From: CAWJTV01 sp963845695
GTDB lineage: Bacteria; Planctomycetota; Planctomycetia; Isosphaerales; Isosphaeraceae
Assembly: GCA_963845695.1 (NCBI GenBank)
Contig: CAWJTQ010000015.1
Coordinates: 169,318 to 233,317 of the forward strand
Length of the DNA: 64,000 nucleotides
Direction of reading: 5' to 3'
Position 1 is the stretch's first letter, and every line of letters begins with the position of its first letter. This document shows, in pieces, positions 49,968-59,386 of the stretch. A model generated the notes under the pieces. That model was given only the letters and a program-made list of their open reading frames with translations, was not told where the DNA came from and did not search any database. The position numbers and the translations under genes were made by a program.

Positions 49968-52079
49968 CTACTTCTTCTCCGGCGCCTTCTTCGCCTGCCG
50001 CTCGGCCTTCAACTGCTCGACCAGCTCGCGCAACTGGGGAACCTCCCCGATCACGACCCGTACTTTATCCCGCTCGGCCTTCACTTGCTCGACCAGCTCG
50101 CGCAGCTCCTTGATCAGGGGATCCCCCTGGGGTTGCCTGGACTTCGTCCCACCGAACGTACCCCCCATGCCGCCCGGCTGCGGGATGTTTCTTCCTTGGC
50201 TGAGCACGCTCTCGCGGGCTTTCAGAAACTTGAGCAGGTCCTCCATTTCTTCCAGGGTGAGCTCGCCGCGCTCGACTTTCTGGAGCTTCTCCTCGAGTGG
50301 CGTGGCCTCTCGCATCGAAGGCGGCAACGGCTTGTCCGCCGAATCTTCCGAGGTAATCACGAGCATGCCATCCTCCACGAAGTACGCCAGCCTCAGTGGA
50401 GTGAGCAACAATTGCAGGGTCCTTCGCAAGGGAATCCCTTCCAAGTCGAGCTGGACGGTCGAGTTGAGGGATCGTTCCGCTTCTTGTAGGCCAAGGGGAT
50501 CGACGTAAATCTGGATTCCGGAGTAGGTTGGGGTGGTCGTGGCCTGCTTGATGTACTTCAAGACGTCGTCGAGCGGGGTCTCGTTGGCAAACGACATCGA
50601 GATCGGTTCCTCGAGCTTGGCGAGGATCTGCTGCGACTTCGGATCCTCGCCTCGGCCCTCGCCTGCCCACGCTCCCCCCTCCATCGGGCCGTTCTTGACG
50701 CTTGGTGTGGTCTTGGCCTGACCGGGACCCACCGCGACAGCTATCAGTTCCTCCACCGAGCCGTTCTCGACGCTCGGTCTGGTCTTGGCCTGGGCCACGA
50801 GGAAGCGGGCCTCGGCGACGTAGGCTTTGATGTGCGCCAGTTCGGCGGGATTGGAGGGAGAATGAGGACGGGCAGGCTGGTTCCGCAGGAGGTCGCGCAT
50901 CCGTTCGAGGTGCGCGGTGGCGAAAGCGACCTTCACTACGGAATCGCCCAGGTCCTGTTCCTGGGCTTCCATCCATTTCCGCGAGGCCTGGTAAACCTGC
51001 TCGGAGGAGGCGTGCCCGCTGCCGAAGGCTTCCCAGGTGGACCGATACGCCGATCGCGCAGCCTGGACGAGTTCCTGGAGGGAATCCACTACGGACTCGG
51101 AAGCGGTCGCATTGTTCCCCACAAGCGGACCGTCAGAGGGTTTCCGCGCGGCTTTCTGATCGACCTGCTCGGCAACAGCCTTCACTGAGGCCGTCGGCGG
51201 GTCGCCTTTCGACGGCGTATCCTGCCGCGCCATCACCCCGGCCGAGGTCAAGGCGAAGCCGGCAACGAGGACCGAGAGACCGGCCCACTTCAATTGGTTG
51301 AGAATCATGGCGGCCAGGACTCCTTTAACGAGAGAGGTGATCGAGCTGGAAACGACCTGGGCGAGCGACTGACCCGCCGCGATTTTGAGTGACGAGGTGA
51401 CGGTCTGTTCGATCAAGGGACGTTCGAGGGCCGCTGTCGCATCCGGCAAAAACATCGAGGCGAGAACCCCGGCGGTCGGGGCCAGGCCGCGGCGGGCCAA
51501 CCTTGACCGCAGGAGGTCCCGCGCCCGGGCCAGCCGGCCCTTGACCGTACCCACCGGCCAGTCGAGCTCCCGCGCGGCCTCTTCATGAGTCCGGCCCTCC
51601 AGGTAGCAAAGGACCAGCGGCGATCGATACTTGGACGGCAGCCGGCTCAATTCCTGGTCCAGCACCTCGCCCAGGTCAGGATCGACCCACCCGCTCACCG
51701 GCGCGACGGCCGGGTATTCCAGGGCGATCGGCTCGTATCGGCGACGTCGTGCCGCTTGCGACCGTGCCCGCAGCGCCACCCGGGCGGCCACGCCGTAGAG
51801 CCACGGTCCGATCGCATCGCGCGGGCCCAGTTGCCGCGCCCGACGCACCAGCACCAGGAACGTCGCCTGGAAGGCGTCCTCGACGTCGGCCGGATCGCCC
51901 AGCATCCGCCGGCAGACCCCCAGGACCATCGGTCCATGACGGCTGACGAGTGCCTCGAAGGCCGCCTCGTCACGATGCTCCAAGTAACGCTCCAGGAGCT
52001 GCCATTCCGAAAGCCCGGAGACGGTCTCTCCCCGGAAGATGCGGCCCAGGTCCGGGCCAACGAGCCGGTGTAATCTCAT
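49968..52079 (-). CDS. ECF sigma factor fused to a membrane helix and a secretin/STN-like domain
   Basis: 703 aa. The start at 52079 (MRLHRLVGPDLGRIFRGETV) is preceded by GGGGGG. Sigma-2 spans about 20-95 (AFEALVSRHGPMVLGVCRRM, DVEDAFQATFLVLVRRAR). Sigma-4 spans about 140-195 (LSRLPSKYRSPLVLCYLEGR, THEEAARELDWPVGTVKGRL). One membrane helix lies near 265-285 (AGLSVLVAGFALTSAGVMA). After an Ala/Ser-rich region, an STN-like domain recurs in planctomycete proteins (LDDVLKYIKQATTTPTYSGI, LTPLRLAYFVEDGMLVITSE). A coiled coil ends it (KELRELVEQVKAERDKVRVV, RELVEQLKAERQAKK). The sigma factor is therefore tethered to the membrane by its own C-terminal region, with no separate anti-sigma gene seen. Confidence 0.85.
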   Translation of the reverse strand: MRLHRLVGPDLGRIFRGETVSGLSEWQLLERYLEHRDEAAFEALVSRHGPMVLGVCRRMLGDPADVEDAFQATFLVLVRRARQLGPRDAIGPWLYGVAARVALRARSQAARRRRYEPIALEYPAVAPVSGWVDPDLGEVLDQELSRLPSKYRSPLVLCYLEGRTHEEAARELDWPVGTVKGRLARARDLLRSRLARRGLAPTAGVLASMFLPDATAALERPLIEQTVTSSLKIAAGQSLAQVVSSSITSLVKGVLAAMILNQLKWAGLSVLVAGFALTSAGVMARQDTPSKGDPPTASVKAVAEQVDQKAARKPSDGPLVGNNATASESVVDSLQELVQAARSAYRSTWEAFGSGHASSEQVYQASRKWMEAQEQDLGDSVVKVAFATAHLERMRDLLRNQPARPHSPSNPAELAHIKAYVAEARFLVAQAKTRPSVENGSVEELIAVAVGPGQAKTTPSVKNGPMEGGAWAGEGRGEDPKSQQILAKLEEPISMSFANETPLDDVLKYIKQATTTPTYSGIQIYVDPLGLQEAERSLNSTVQLDLEGIPLRRTLQLLLTPLRLAYFVEDGMLVITSEDSADKPLPPSMREATPLEEKLQKVERGELTLEEMEDLLKFLKARESVLSQGRNIPQPGGMGGTFGGTKSRQPQGDPLIKELRELVEQVKAERDKVRVVIGEVPQLRELVEQLKAERQAKKAPEKK

Positions 52080-52884
52080 CGTCAGATCCCCCCGCGCTGA
52101 GAATCTTCCTATTTGATGCACGTCGTCGGGGGTTCCGATACAACTTTTTCCGGAATCCGGGCCGATCGTCTGAAGGCGCTCCCCGAAGCGCTCCGGGCCC
52201 ACAAGCTCGAAACGTGTCCCATCGGCTCAGCGCGGGCTGAACTCCGATGGATTCCGATCGTACGGTGAACCTTCGATTCACGAGTTGTTTTGGTGGCCGG
52301 TTTCCTGACGCGGCCCTGGCGCCCGACCGAAGATCTCCCCGTGTCGCCCCGTCAATCGAAGGCCGATCGCGCGCTAGCATTGATGCGTGGTACTGTGAGA
52401 ATGCGAAAGGGACAAAACGATGCGGCAATATGCACAGCTTGGAGTCTATCTCGGAAGCCTCTCAACCCCCAATAGGGGCGGCATCATATAGCCTGGGGTG
52501 AGCTCCAGGATGGCGAATCCCCAGAATCCTCGGGTATTCATCTCGGGAGCACGGCCCGGCAACGTCCGATAACCCCAGCGACGATGATGTTCAGGTCGGT
52601 CGGAAATCCATCTCCTGAGTGTGCGCACCTTGACGACCCGATCCGACCCAGACCAGACATTTTCCGACCGGAGCTTGACTTTGATTTCGGGTTCGGGCGA
52701 CATTTGTGGATCAACTTTGATCTGGGTGAGTGCGCTTCCACCCATCGACCGCTCTCGGGAACAGGACCGGCCAGTCTCACGGCTCAACGCAAAACGTGCG
52801 TGGATGCGCTTGCCACCAGGTGAGCCCTCAAACTTCGGCGCGACCGCGGAAAGTCCGCGGTCTCCAGGGAGGTATTCATCGTTC
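52080..52884. other. Divergent intergenic region between two sigma-factor genes
   Basis: About 800 bases without a recognised gene. It presumably contains both promoters. No palindrome or conserved box stands out by eye. Confidence 0.4.
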
Positions 52885-53517
52885 ATGGATACCAACGCAT
52901 CGAGCGAGGACGGTGCTCCAAGGAAACCGCGGTTGTCACCCGCTCAGAAGCGGGTGATCGACCAGTTCGTTCGCCTCTGCGAATCCGAGATGGTCGCGAT
53001 GGCGAAACACCTGATGTGGCAATACCATATTGATGAGCTTGGCCTCGCACCCGAGGGTGCGGTCAACGGCGCACTGATCAAACTTTTCCAGGCTCTGACG
53101 GCCGGCACGATCCAGGAGACTGAGACCCGAGGCGAATTCTTGAAGGCGTTCCGAGCGATGCTGGAACGGTTCATCCAGGACGAGCAGAAACGCCAGGGAG
53201 CGGAGAAGCGCGGCGGCTCGCGGCCGGCCAAGCAGGGGCGACTCCCTGGTCGTCTGCGCATCGACGCCGATCTCGACGCGATCACATCGGACGCCCCTCA
53301 GCCAGAGGCGCAGTTCCTTGCCAACGAGGCGGCCGAATGGATGCTGACGCTCCTGGACCGGCGCGATTCGTCACTCCGACGGATCGCGGTCCTATCGATG
53401 AGGAGACTCACCAACGAAGAGATCGCCACGGAGCTTGGCGTGTCCCTCTCCACGGTGGAACGAAGGCTTCGCGATTCGGTTGATCTGGAAAGACTACGAC
53501 CCCAAGCCAAGGCGTAA
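52885..53517 (+). CDS. ECF-like RNA polymerase sigma factor
   Basis: 210 aa. The start at 52885 (MDTNASSEDGAPRKPRLSPA) is the most credible, with GGAGG upstream. A divergent sigma-2 region (ALIKLFQALTAGTIQETETR) and a clear sigma-4 helix-turn-helix (LRRIAVLSMRRLTNEEIATE, LGVSLSTVERRL) are seen. It resembles the planctomycete ECF-like group in which sigma-4 ends in a TVERRLR helix and the protein may be controlled by a kinase. No partner gene is adjacent. Confidence 0.78.
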   Translation: MDTNASSEDGAPRKPRLSPAQKRVIDQFVRLCESEMVAMAKHLMWQYHIDELGLAPEGAVNGALIKLFQALTAGTIQETETRGEFLKAFRAMLERFIQDEQKRQGAEKRGGSRPAKQGRLPGRLRIDADLDAITSDAPQPEAQFLANEAAEWMLTLLDRRDSSLRRIAVLSMRRLTNEEIATELGVSLSTVERRLRDSVDLERLRPQAKA

Positions 53518-53595
53518 GGGAAAACGGGCTTCCGATTCCTGACGATCACGTCCGTGAGCGGGTCTACGAGAAGCCTTCTTGGATGTTCGTAGGTT

Positions 53596-53697
53596 GTAGG
53601 GTGGGTCGAGCCTCGATTCATCGAGGCGAGGCCCACCAGCTTCGCCGAGCCCACGAGGTGGCCCTCTCGCCGCAGTGCGCCGTGCAACCCACCCTAC
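53596..53697. repeat. Palindromic element, TAGGGTGGGTCGA family
   Basis: GTAGGGTGGGTCGAGCCTCG at the left, AACCCACCCTAC at the right, and an inner CGATTCATCG hairpin also present in the 30556-30656 member. Confidence 0.7.
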
Positions 53698-53930
53698 GAC
53701 CCGTTTCGTAGACCCGTTGAGAGGGGACTCGCGCAGACAGTTCTCCGCAGCGAGGCAACCAAGGAACCCACGCCGGTTCGCAGCCAAAGGACCAATTCGC
53801 AAGCACGCATTGAGAAAATCGCCAGCCTCTGAAGGGTTCGAAAGCGTAATTTCGATAGAAATAGATTAGGAAGGGTGACGTGTGGCCCTCCCTCGTCAAG
53901 AACCCGGGAAGGCCAGGGTCATACAGCGGA

Positions 53931-54467
53931 GACGGGAAACAGGAGACGGGAAACAGGGACGCAGCTAGGACGGGAAACAGGGACGCAGCTAGTTTTGGCC
54001 AGCCTGGATGAGACGGGAAACAGGGACGGGAAACAGGGACGCAGCTAGTTTTGGCCAGCCTGGATGAGGCTTAGACGGGAAACAGGACGGGAAACAGGGA
54101 CGCAGCTAGTTTTGGCCAGCCTGGATGAGGCTTAAAACTAGCTGCGTCCCCGTTTCCGGTCCCGTCCCCGTTTCCGGTCCTAGTGAACGTGGGGACCGGA
54201 AACGGTGCGCAGCTCGTTTGTCACCGGACCGGGGCCGCAGCTCGTTTCCTGGGACCGGAAACGGGGCTTAAAACGGGGATGCGGGCCCGGTAACGGGGAC
54301 GCAGCTAGTTGTAACAGTAGGACGCGGAAACAGGGACGCAGCTAGTTTTGGCCAGCCTGGATGAGGCTTAGGACCGGAAACAGGGACGCAGCTAGTTTTG
54401 GCCAGCCTGGATGAGGCTTAAAACTAGCTGCGTCCCCGTTTCCGGTCTCCCCGTTTCCCCGTTCACA
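53931..54467. repeat. Array of palindromic GGACGCAGCTAGTTTT repeats
   Basis: About 540 bases made of a repeat of up to 49 bases (GACGGGAAACAGGGACGCAG, CTAGTTTTGGCCAGCCTGGA, TGAGGCTTA), with five long units near 53985, 54041, 54101, 54341 and 54391 plus many fragments. A full palindromic form is at about 54371-54447, where GGACCGGAAACAGGGACGCA is mirrored by GCGTCCCCGTTTCCGGTC around the GGCCAGCCTGGATGAGGC centre. There are no unique spacers, so it is not CRISPR. The coding sequence that follows starts at its right edge. Confidence 0.75.
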
Positions 54468-55052
54468 GATGACAACCTTTATCGATACGTAGGGAACGGA
54501 CCGACCGACGGCACGGACCCGAGCGGGCTCATGAACCTCACGGTCCGAACACAAACGGGGAAACCGAAAGGTCGCGGTCGATTCGTCCCAGTCGACGTGG
54601 ACGGCACCGTTTCTAATCTTGACCCATTCTGCGCATTTGTGGGCGTAAGTCTGTTGTACCTAGGCGCAAACCCAGGTGCCGAGTGGGAAGACTTGGGTCA
54701 GGTTGCGGTGAAATCGATTGGACGGGGAGTGTATCAGTTTAACGATCATCCACAATTCTTACCGGGGATGTTTTTGGACCAGAATTCAAAGCTCCGTCCT
54801 ATGAGGTTTATGGCAAGAGCCATGGAAGCAAGTTACGCGGCGGTAATGGGAAATGCTTTCAGTCTAGGATTCAGCCAGTCGCCTATACTTATTCCCGTAA
54901 CGGTCGAAGGTTCTATAGATCCACCCGGAACCCGCGTGGCCGGCGGCGGTGGCGTGGCCGGCGGCGGTGGCGTGGCCGGCGGCGGTGGCGTGGCCGGCGG
55001 CGATTCTATGACGTACGGCTCCTATTTCTATACACAGAGGAACAGCCCCTGA
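54465..55052 (+). pseudogene. Orphan RHS C-terminal tip
   Basis: The frame opens with DDNLYRYVGNGPTDGTDPSG, the conserved RHS core end, followed by a variable tip of about 175 residues (VSLLYLGANPGAEWEDLGQV, PQFLPGMFLDQNSKLRPMRF). All upstream RHS sequence has been replaced by the repeat array. The tip ends with almost four copies of a VAGGGG hexapeptide (54936-55002). RHS tips are usually toxins or processing substrates; this one matches no toxin I know. Confidence 0.7.
54936..55002 (+). repeat. 18-bp tandem repeat encoding VAGGGG
   Basis: GTGGCCGGCGGCGGTGGC is repeated three full times and a partial fourth. Confidence 0.85.
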
Positions 55053-55105
55053 CGAAACCTCTGGAGAACCTGGGAGGCGCCATTGTCTGGGTTCGTCAGA
55101 GCCTC

Positions 55106-56256
55106 TTGCCAATCGGAGGCGGTGGGATGTCACAAAGGGCCTCGTCGCGATTCCCATGGCAGTGGCTTCGAGGGAGCGTCCGTTCCCTAATGTTGCTCGT
55201 CCTCATGTTGGCTATTTGGTTGGCTTGGATCACACATTGTGCGCGGGTCCAGCACGACGCAGTCGCGGCGATCATCAAGTCCGGTGGTCAAGTAGTGTAC
55301 GACGGGAATTGGGACACCGGGGGGGGCGAATCCGATGGTTTCTTGCGGCCGAAGTGGCTGGTGGACCTGATTGGAATTGATTATCTCAGTAATGTTACTG
55401 AGGTTAGTCTGAACGGAGGTGCGTACGATGCCGACCCCGAGATGATCCACATCGGGCGGCTCACCCGGATCAACAAACTAATCATCAGGTATTCATCGAT
55501 TACGGATGCTGGACTTCGGCCCTTGCGAAGTTTAAAAAATTTGAAACAAGTGTTCCTTAGATGTGCGCCGATTTGCGACGAAGGGCACGGTGGGCCAACA
55601 ATGCGGTGTGCTAGGCTGGCCTACCATAGGCATTCGAACATCAATCCACTGGCCATTCCTCATCTCATGGTGGCGTTGCAGAGGCAGTGTAGATCTACGA
55701 TATCTTATCAGGGGGGGATGCTGTTAAGTGATCCTAATCTGATATATTTTCCCTTGGTTTATATGCACGGAGAGGAAGCTTTCTCGCTATCGCCGGGAGA
55801 TCTGGCGGCCCTGAAACGACACCTGAGCCCGGGCGGGGCCACACTCTTCGCCGACGCGGCCTGCGGTAGCACCAATTCGACGCGGCATTCCGCTCGTTAA
55901 CGGCCAACTTGTTTCCTAACAACCCCTTGGAGGCAATCCCTTCTAGTGACGAGTTGTACTCGACGGAGGTGGGCGCGGACCTGTCGAACGTCCAGTTCAT
56001 CGAGGGTGCTGGCGGCGGCAAGGGATTCCCGCGGTTGGAGGGGGTGAAGGTAGGCGGCCGCTGGGCGATCATCTACTCGAAGTACGGGATCGGCTGCGCC
56101 TTGGAGCGGAATCACGAGCCGGTCTGCAAAGGATACTTACATGATGATTCTATAAATATTTGCATTAATATTCTCAACTACGCTCACGGGTCACCGGAAA
56201 CGGGTGTGAGTAAAGTTCTCGGAGGGTACCACTTTTTCGGGGGGGCCAAAGAATAA
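55106..56256 (+). pseudogene. LRR membrane protein / DUF4159 chimera (frameshifted)
   Basis: Residues 1-150 have a membrane helix (SLMLLVLMLAIWLAWITHCA) and leucine-rich-repeat-like text (LTRINKLIIRYSSITDAGLR, PLRSLKNLKQVFLR). From about residue 180 the protein changes to DUF4159 (AIPHLMVALQRQCRSTISYQ, LIYFPLVYMHGEEAFSLSPG, LKRHLSPGGATLFADAACGS). The frame breaks near 55870 and continues as QFDAAFRSLTANLFPNNPLE, GKGFPRLEGVKVGGRWAIIY and GCALERNHEPVCKGY. The two halves normally belong to different planctomycete proteins, so this looks like a recombination product. The IS4-type element follows. Confidence 0.65.
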
Positions 56257-56271
56257 ATTGGTGTCAGTTCA

Positions 56272-57769
56272 GAATGCCACGAAGTTAGGCCGCAACGTTC
56301 TTGTCCAGCAACTGGTTACGTAGTTCCCTGCGCGGCTTGGTCATCCCAGGGTACTGCTTCGGCCGGCACTTCTTCACTCGGGGCTCGACACATCCCTTCC
56401 GCTTGGGCACCGCCAAGATCACCGACAGGTCCTCGTCCCCTTCCGCTCCCACCAGCCACCGCACCGTGTCCGTCACGCTCATCCGGTCCGCCGCCACACC
56501 CTTGGCCTCGGCCGCCTCGCACGCCACCGACCGCACCAGGTTGTACACCAGCGCGAACACCGCCAGCTCCTTCAGCACACCGTCCACCGTCTTGCACTTC
56601 AACACATCCATCTTCAATGTAATCTTCAAGTCTCTCAGATAAACCTCCACCTGCCACCGCCGGAAGTACAGGTCCGCCAGCGCCTCCGCCGGGTACACCG
56701 ACGCGTCCAGCAGCGTCGTCACCAGCGTCACCTCGCCCACCCGATATCCCGGCGTGTGGACCTTGTACCGCAGCTCGCGCACCCGTGATCTCCTCGGGCA
56801 GCGCATCGTACTCCTCCTGAGACATCCACATCGGCCTGCGCTTGGGCTTATGCCAGATCACCACTTGATCCGATTGGCCCTGCGACCTCACCCATCGCGA
56901 GTGCGGCCGGATCGTCGCCTCGTGCGGCCCCTTCGCCTTCCCCCGCGCCGCCCGGGTCGGCCCGGGGTGAAGTCGAGGATCCGCCGCTGATGAGCGCGGA
57001 AGACCCCGTGCAGCCGGCGGTTAAGGAGGGTGGCGATGTGGGCGAAGGAGCAGAAGCCGCGGTCGCCGAGCACGATGTCGCCGGGGAGTAGGCCGGCGGT
57101 GGCGACGGCCGATCGCGACATCTCGTGCGACCGCAACGGCGCCGGCTCGACGCGCAGGAGCATGCCGGTGGCCAGGTCGAACAGCGCCAGGAACTTGGCG
57201 ACCGGGAAGCCGCATCCTTTGCGCGGGCCGCCGGGCTGGCCGAAGGCCGCCTGCAATTCGGGCTCGTCGGGCATCGAGAAGCTCGAGCCGTCGAGGAGCC
57301 AGACCCGGTGGTTGTGCCAGGTCGCCGCGGCCGTCGTGGACGTGCGGACGCGGTCGGCGATCCGCGCGGCGAGGCGGCGAATGACCCCCAGGGGAGCCGC
57401 TTCCGCGCCGCACAGTAGGCGGAGTCGGTGAAGTTCCATCGGCCGAAATGGACGGTGTGCGAGCAGGCGGTGTTGCCGTGGAGGATCTGGAGGATGAACA
57501 GGTAGAGCGTGGTCATGGGATCGAGCAGCCGCTTGCGCCAGGAGTATTTCTCCTCCTGGCATGCCCGCTCGATGGCATCGGGAGAAAGTTCGGCCGCGAG
57601 GTCTTGCTTGAGGCGGCCCAGGATGGTGACGATACGTGGCAGCACGGGAGGGCTCGTTGGGGGTCTGGATGACCGTGGACTACCACCAGATTGCCCGAGG
57701 GCCCTCCTGTGCTCAAGATGCTACAAAGTGTTCAGAGGGCGGGGTTTGTGCACTAACTTCGCGGCATTC
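56272..57769 (-). mobile_element. IS4-type insertion sequence with 17-bp inverted repeats and 11-bp target duplication
   Basis: GAATGCCACGAAGTTAG (56272-56288) and the inverted GAATGCCGCGAAGTTAG (57753-57769) differ at one base. The flanks GTGTCAGTTCA at 56261-56271 and 57770-57780 are identical 11-base target duplications, a usual size for IS4-family elements. The 1498-bp interior carries one transposase gene on the minus strand. Confidence 0.85.
56285..57645 (-). pseudogene. IS4-family DDE transposase (frameshifted)
   Basis: The protein runs through several frames. The N-terminus is MLPRIVTILGRLKQDLAAEL and SWRKRLLDPMTTLYLFILQI in the frame from 57645. The catalytic part is VWLLDGSSFSMPDEPELQAA (first Asp) and PGDIVLGDRGFCSFAHIATL (second Asp) in the frame from 57562. 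The C-terminus is LLDASVYPAEALADLYFRRW, QVEVYLRDLKITLKMD (Y-R-E-type Glu region) in the frame from 56806. All three DDE segments are present, so only frame breaks near 57420 and 56890-56800 inactivate it, if they are real. Confidence 0.8.
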
Positions 57770-57793
57770 GTGTCAGTTCATTTTTCCAGAATA

Positions 57794-57844
57794 AATTGGT
57801 GTCAGTTCATTTTTCCAGGTGGAAAAATGGACTGGGCACCAATT
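57794..57844. repeat. Palindromic element at the IS target
   Basis: AATTGGTGTCAGTTCATTTT is mirrored by AAAAATGGACTGGGCACCAATT with three mismatches. A direct copy of its left arm precedes the insertion sequence (56252-56271). Confidence 0.6.
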
Positions 57845-58343
57845 CTCCTTCAGTTGCAGGATTGCCTTGATTGCGCCAGAGGGCTCGATGTCTGGCCACT
57901 CGCGGTTCCGCGTGCAGCGGTCCATACCCGTCGCGCCCTCGCCCCAACGCTTTTGCTGTGGACGCTCATCCGCTCACCGGGCCTCCTCCGGCCGTTCGCC
58001 GGTCCGGACTGCGCATAGCGCCCGCGTAGCCTGGGGCACCAGATTCTCTGCTCGCAGCTCCGTACCTCCGACGTCACTTTCACCTGGGATGCGAACCCAC
58101 ATCCCAGAGATGTCCGCTCGGTCACCTCGACGGCGACCGATGGCAGTAACCCGCAAGATAGCGAGACGTACGATTTCCTGTTCACGACCGACTCGACCGT
58201 TTTCTCGTGCTCATCATCGATCACGTTCTCCTGCGGTGCGGAGGAACCGTGCCATGGACCGCGGCCAGTCCCCCCCGGAGGGGAGCGGGCTCGCCGCCCG
58301 AAGATCTCGTGCACCAGGACTCCGGCGAACATCTGAATCTGGC

Positions 58344-58412
58344 AGTCCCGCAGGTCAGGCTTTCCACCTGACAACCTTTGCCGTCAGGCTGGAAAGCCTG
58401 ACCTGCGGGACT
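58344..58412. repeat. Perfect palindrome AGTCCCGCAGGTCAGGCTTT
   Basis: Arms 58344-58366 and 58390-58412 are perfect 23-base inverted repeats with a 23-base loop. Confidence 0.8.
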
Positions 58413-58470
58413 CGCCCCGTCGGGCAGAGAGCGACCGAAGTCCGGTTGACAGGATCCAAGGACCACACCA

Positions 58471-59290
58471 TGCCGCATCCGCCTGAGCTTCACCGAGCGT
58501 CGCCGCCGCCGCCTGGCCCTCAAGGTCAACCGTCTCGACCGGCTGGAGAGCCGCAATGCCGTCACACCCATCGGCGCAACTACGTGGGCTCGGAGCCATT
58601 GGTGGCTTGCATCCGAATCGGGGGGGTAATGCCCTGATCGACCCCGCGTCGGCTCGCCCGACAAGTCGAGCAACGGTCCCCGCCGGCGCGAGGGATCAAC
58701 GGGTGCTCCTTCGACGATTTCGGTTGTACCGCCGCACGGCACGGGCGGGGGTGGTACGGGCGGTCCGACGTGACGGCCTCAGCCCCGACCGCGAAGCTCA
58801 TGACCAGCGATGGCCTGCCGGAAAGTCTGGCCTTCTCCGCCAGTTCGTCCGCGTCAAGCGGCACGGCCATTTCCACGCCCTGGCATCCGGCGCGGTCACT
58901 GGGTGGCGGCGGCGGCGGGCCCTGCCAACGCGCGGCGGGTCGGGCAATGGCGCACAGGCGTCCACGGCGGCGGCGATCCAGGGCCACTCACCGCGTCCCA
59001 CGGCGCCGGCGCCGCCCGCCTTGCCTCCCACGATCCCCGGCGCCCTCACCTCCGGACCGCCGACCGGTCCGGCGTCCACGCTCCCCGGCCCGGTCATCAC
59101 CCGCAATGCACCAGCCCAGAACTCGAGAGCACAGGCCGTCCCCAATGGTGACGGACCCATGACTTCGGCGGCCATCGCTGAGAATCCCTCGTCCACTCCC
59201 GATCCGCGAACCATCGGCGGCGTGGATGATCCCCTGGTCGAATTCCCGTACTTCCCACTGTACACGCTTGACTATGCGTATGCATACTAC
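58471..59290 (+). pseudogene. N-terminal part of the interrupted RHS gene
   Basis: Near the ATG, one frame reads RIRLSFTERRRRRLALKVNR, LDRLESRNAVTPI. This resembles the basic stretch and LExLExR-type segment at the N-terminus of exported planctomycete proteins. Further on, the frame to 59431 reads PTAPAPPALPPTIPGALTSG, PPTGPASTLPGPVITRNAPA and IGGVDDPLVEFPYFPLYTLD, a Pro/Ala-rich lead-in I would expect before the RHS text that resumes at 61963. Several frame changes lie between. The serine recombinase sits between the two halves. Confidence 0.5.
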
Positions 59291-59386
59291 TCTCCTTGTT
59301 ACCAGCGTTATCGGTCCTCCGGCCCAGTTCCAATACCGGACCGGAGGACTGAGGGCCTGATCGTGTCAAAGGTCGATCTTCAGGGT

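Larger units (their letters stand above)
57770..58470. other. Decayed RHS N-terminal fragment and palindrome
   Basis: At about 58050-58190 the plus strand reads LRTSDVTFTWDANPHPRDVR, SVTSTATDGSNPQDSETYDF, which matches SYDLTFTWDASITSQTVNLV of the RHS gene at 62.1-62.3 kb. The rest cannot be read as one frame. A perfect palindrome (58344-58412) is embedded. Confidence 0.5.

Noticed and set aside
53931..54467. CRISPR-like array
   Set aside because: The repeats are near-contiguous, of variable length and palindromic, with no unique spacers and no cas genes nearby.
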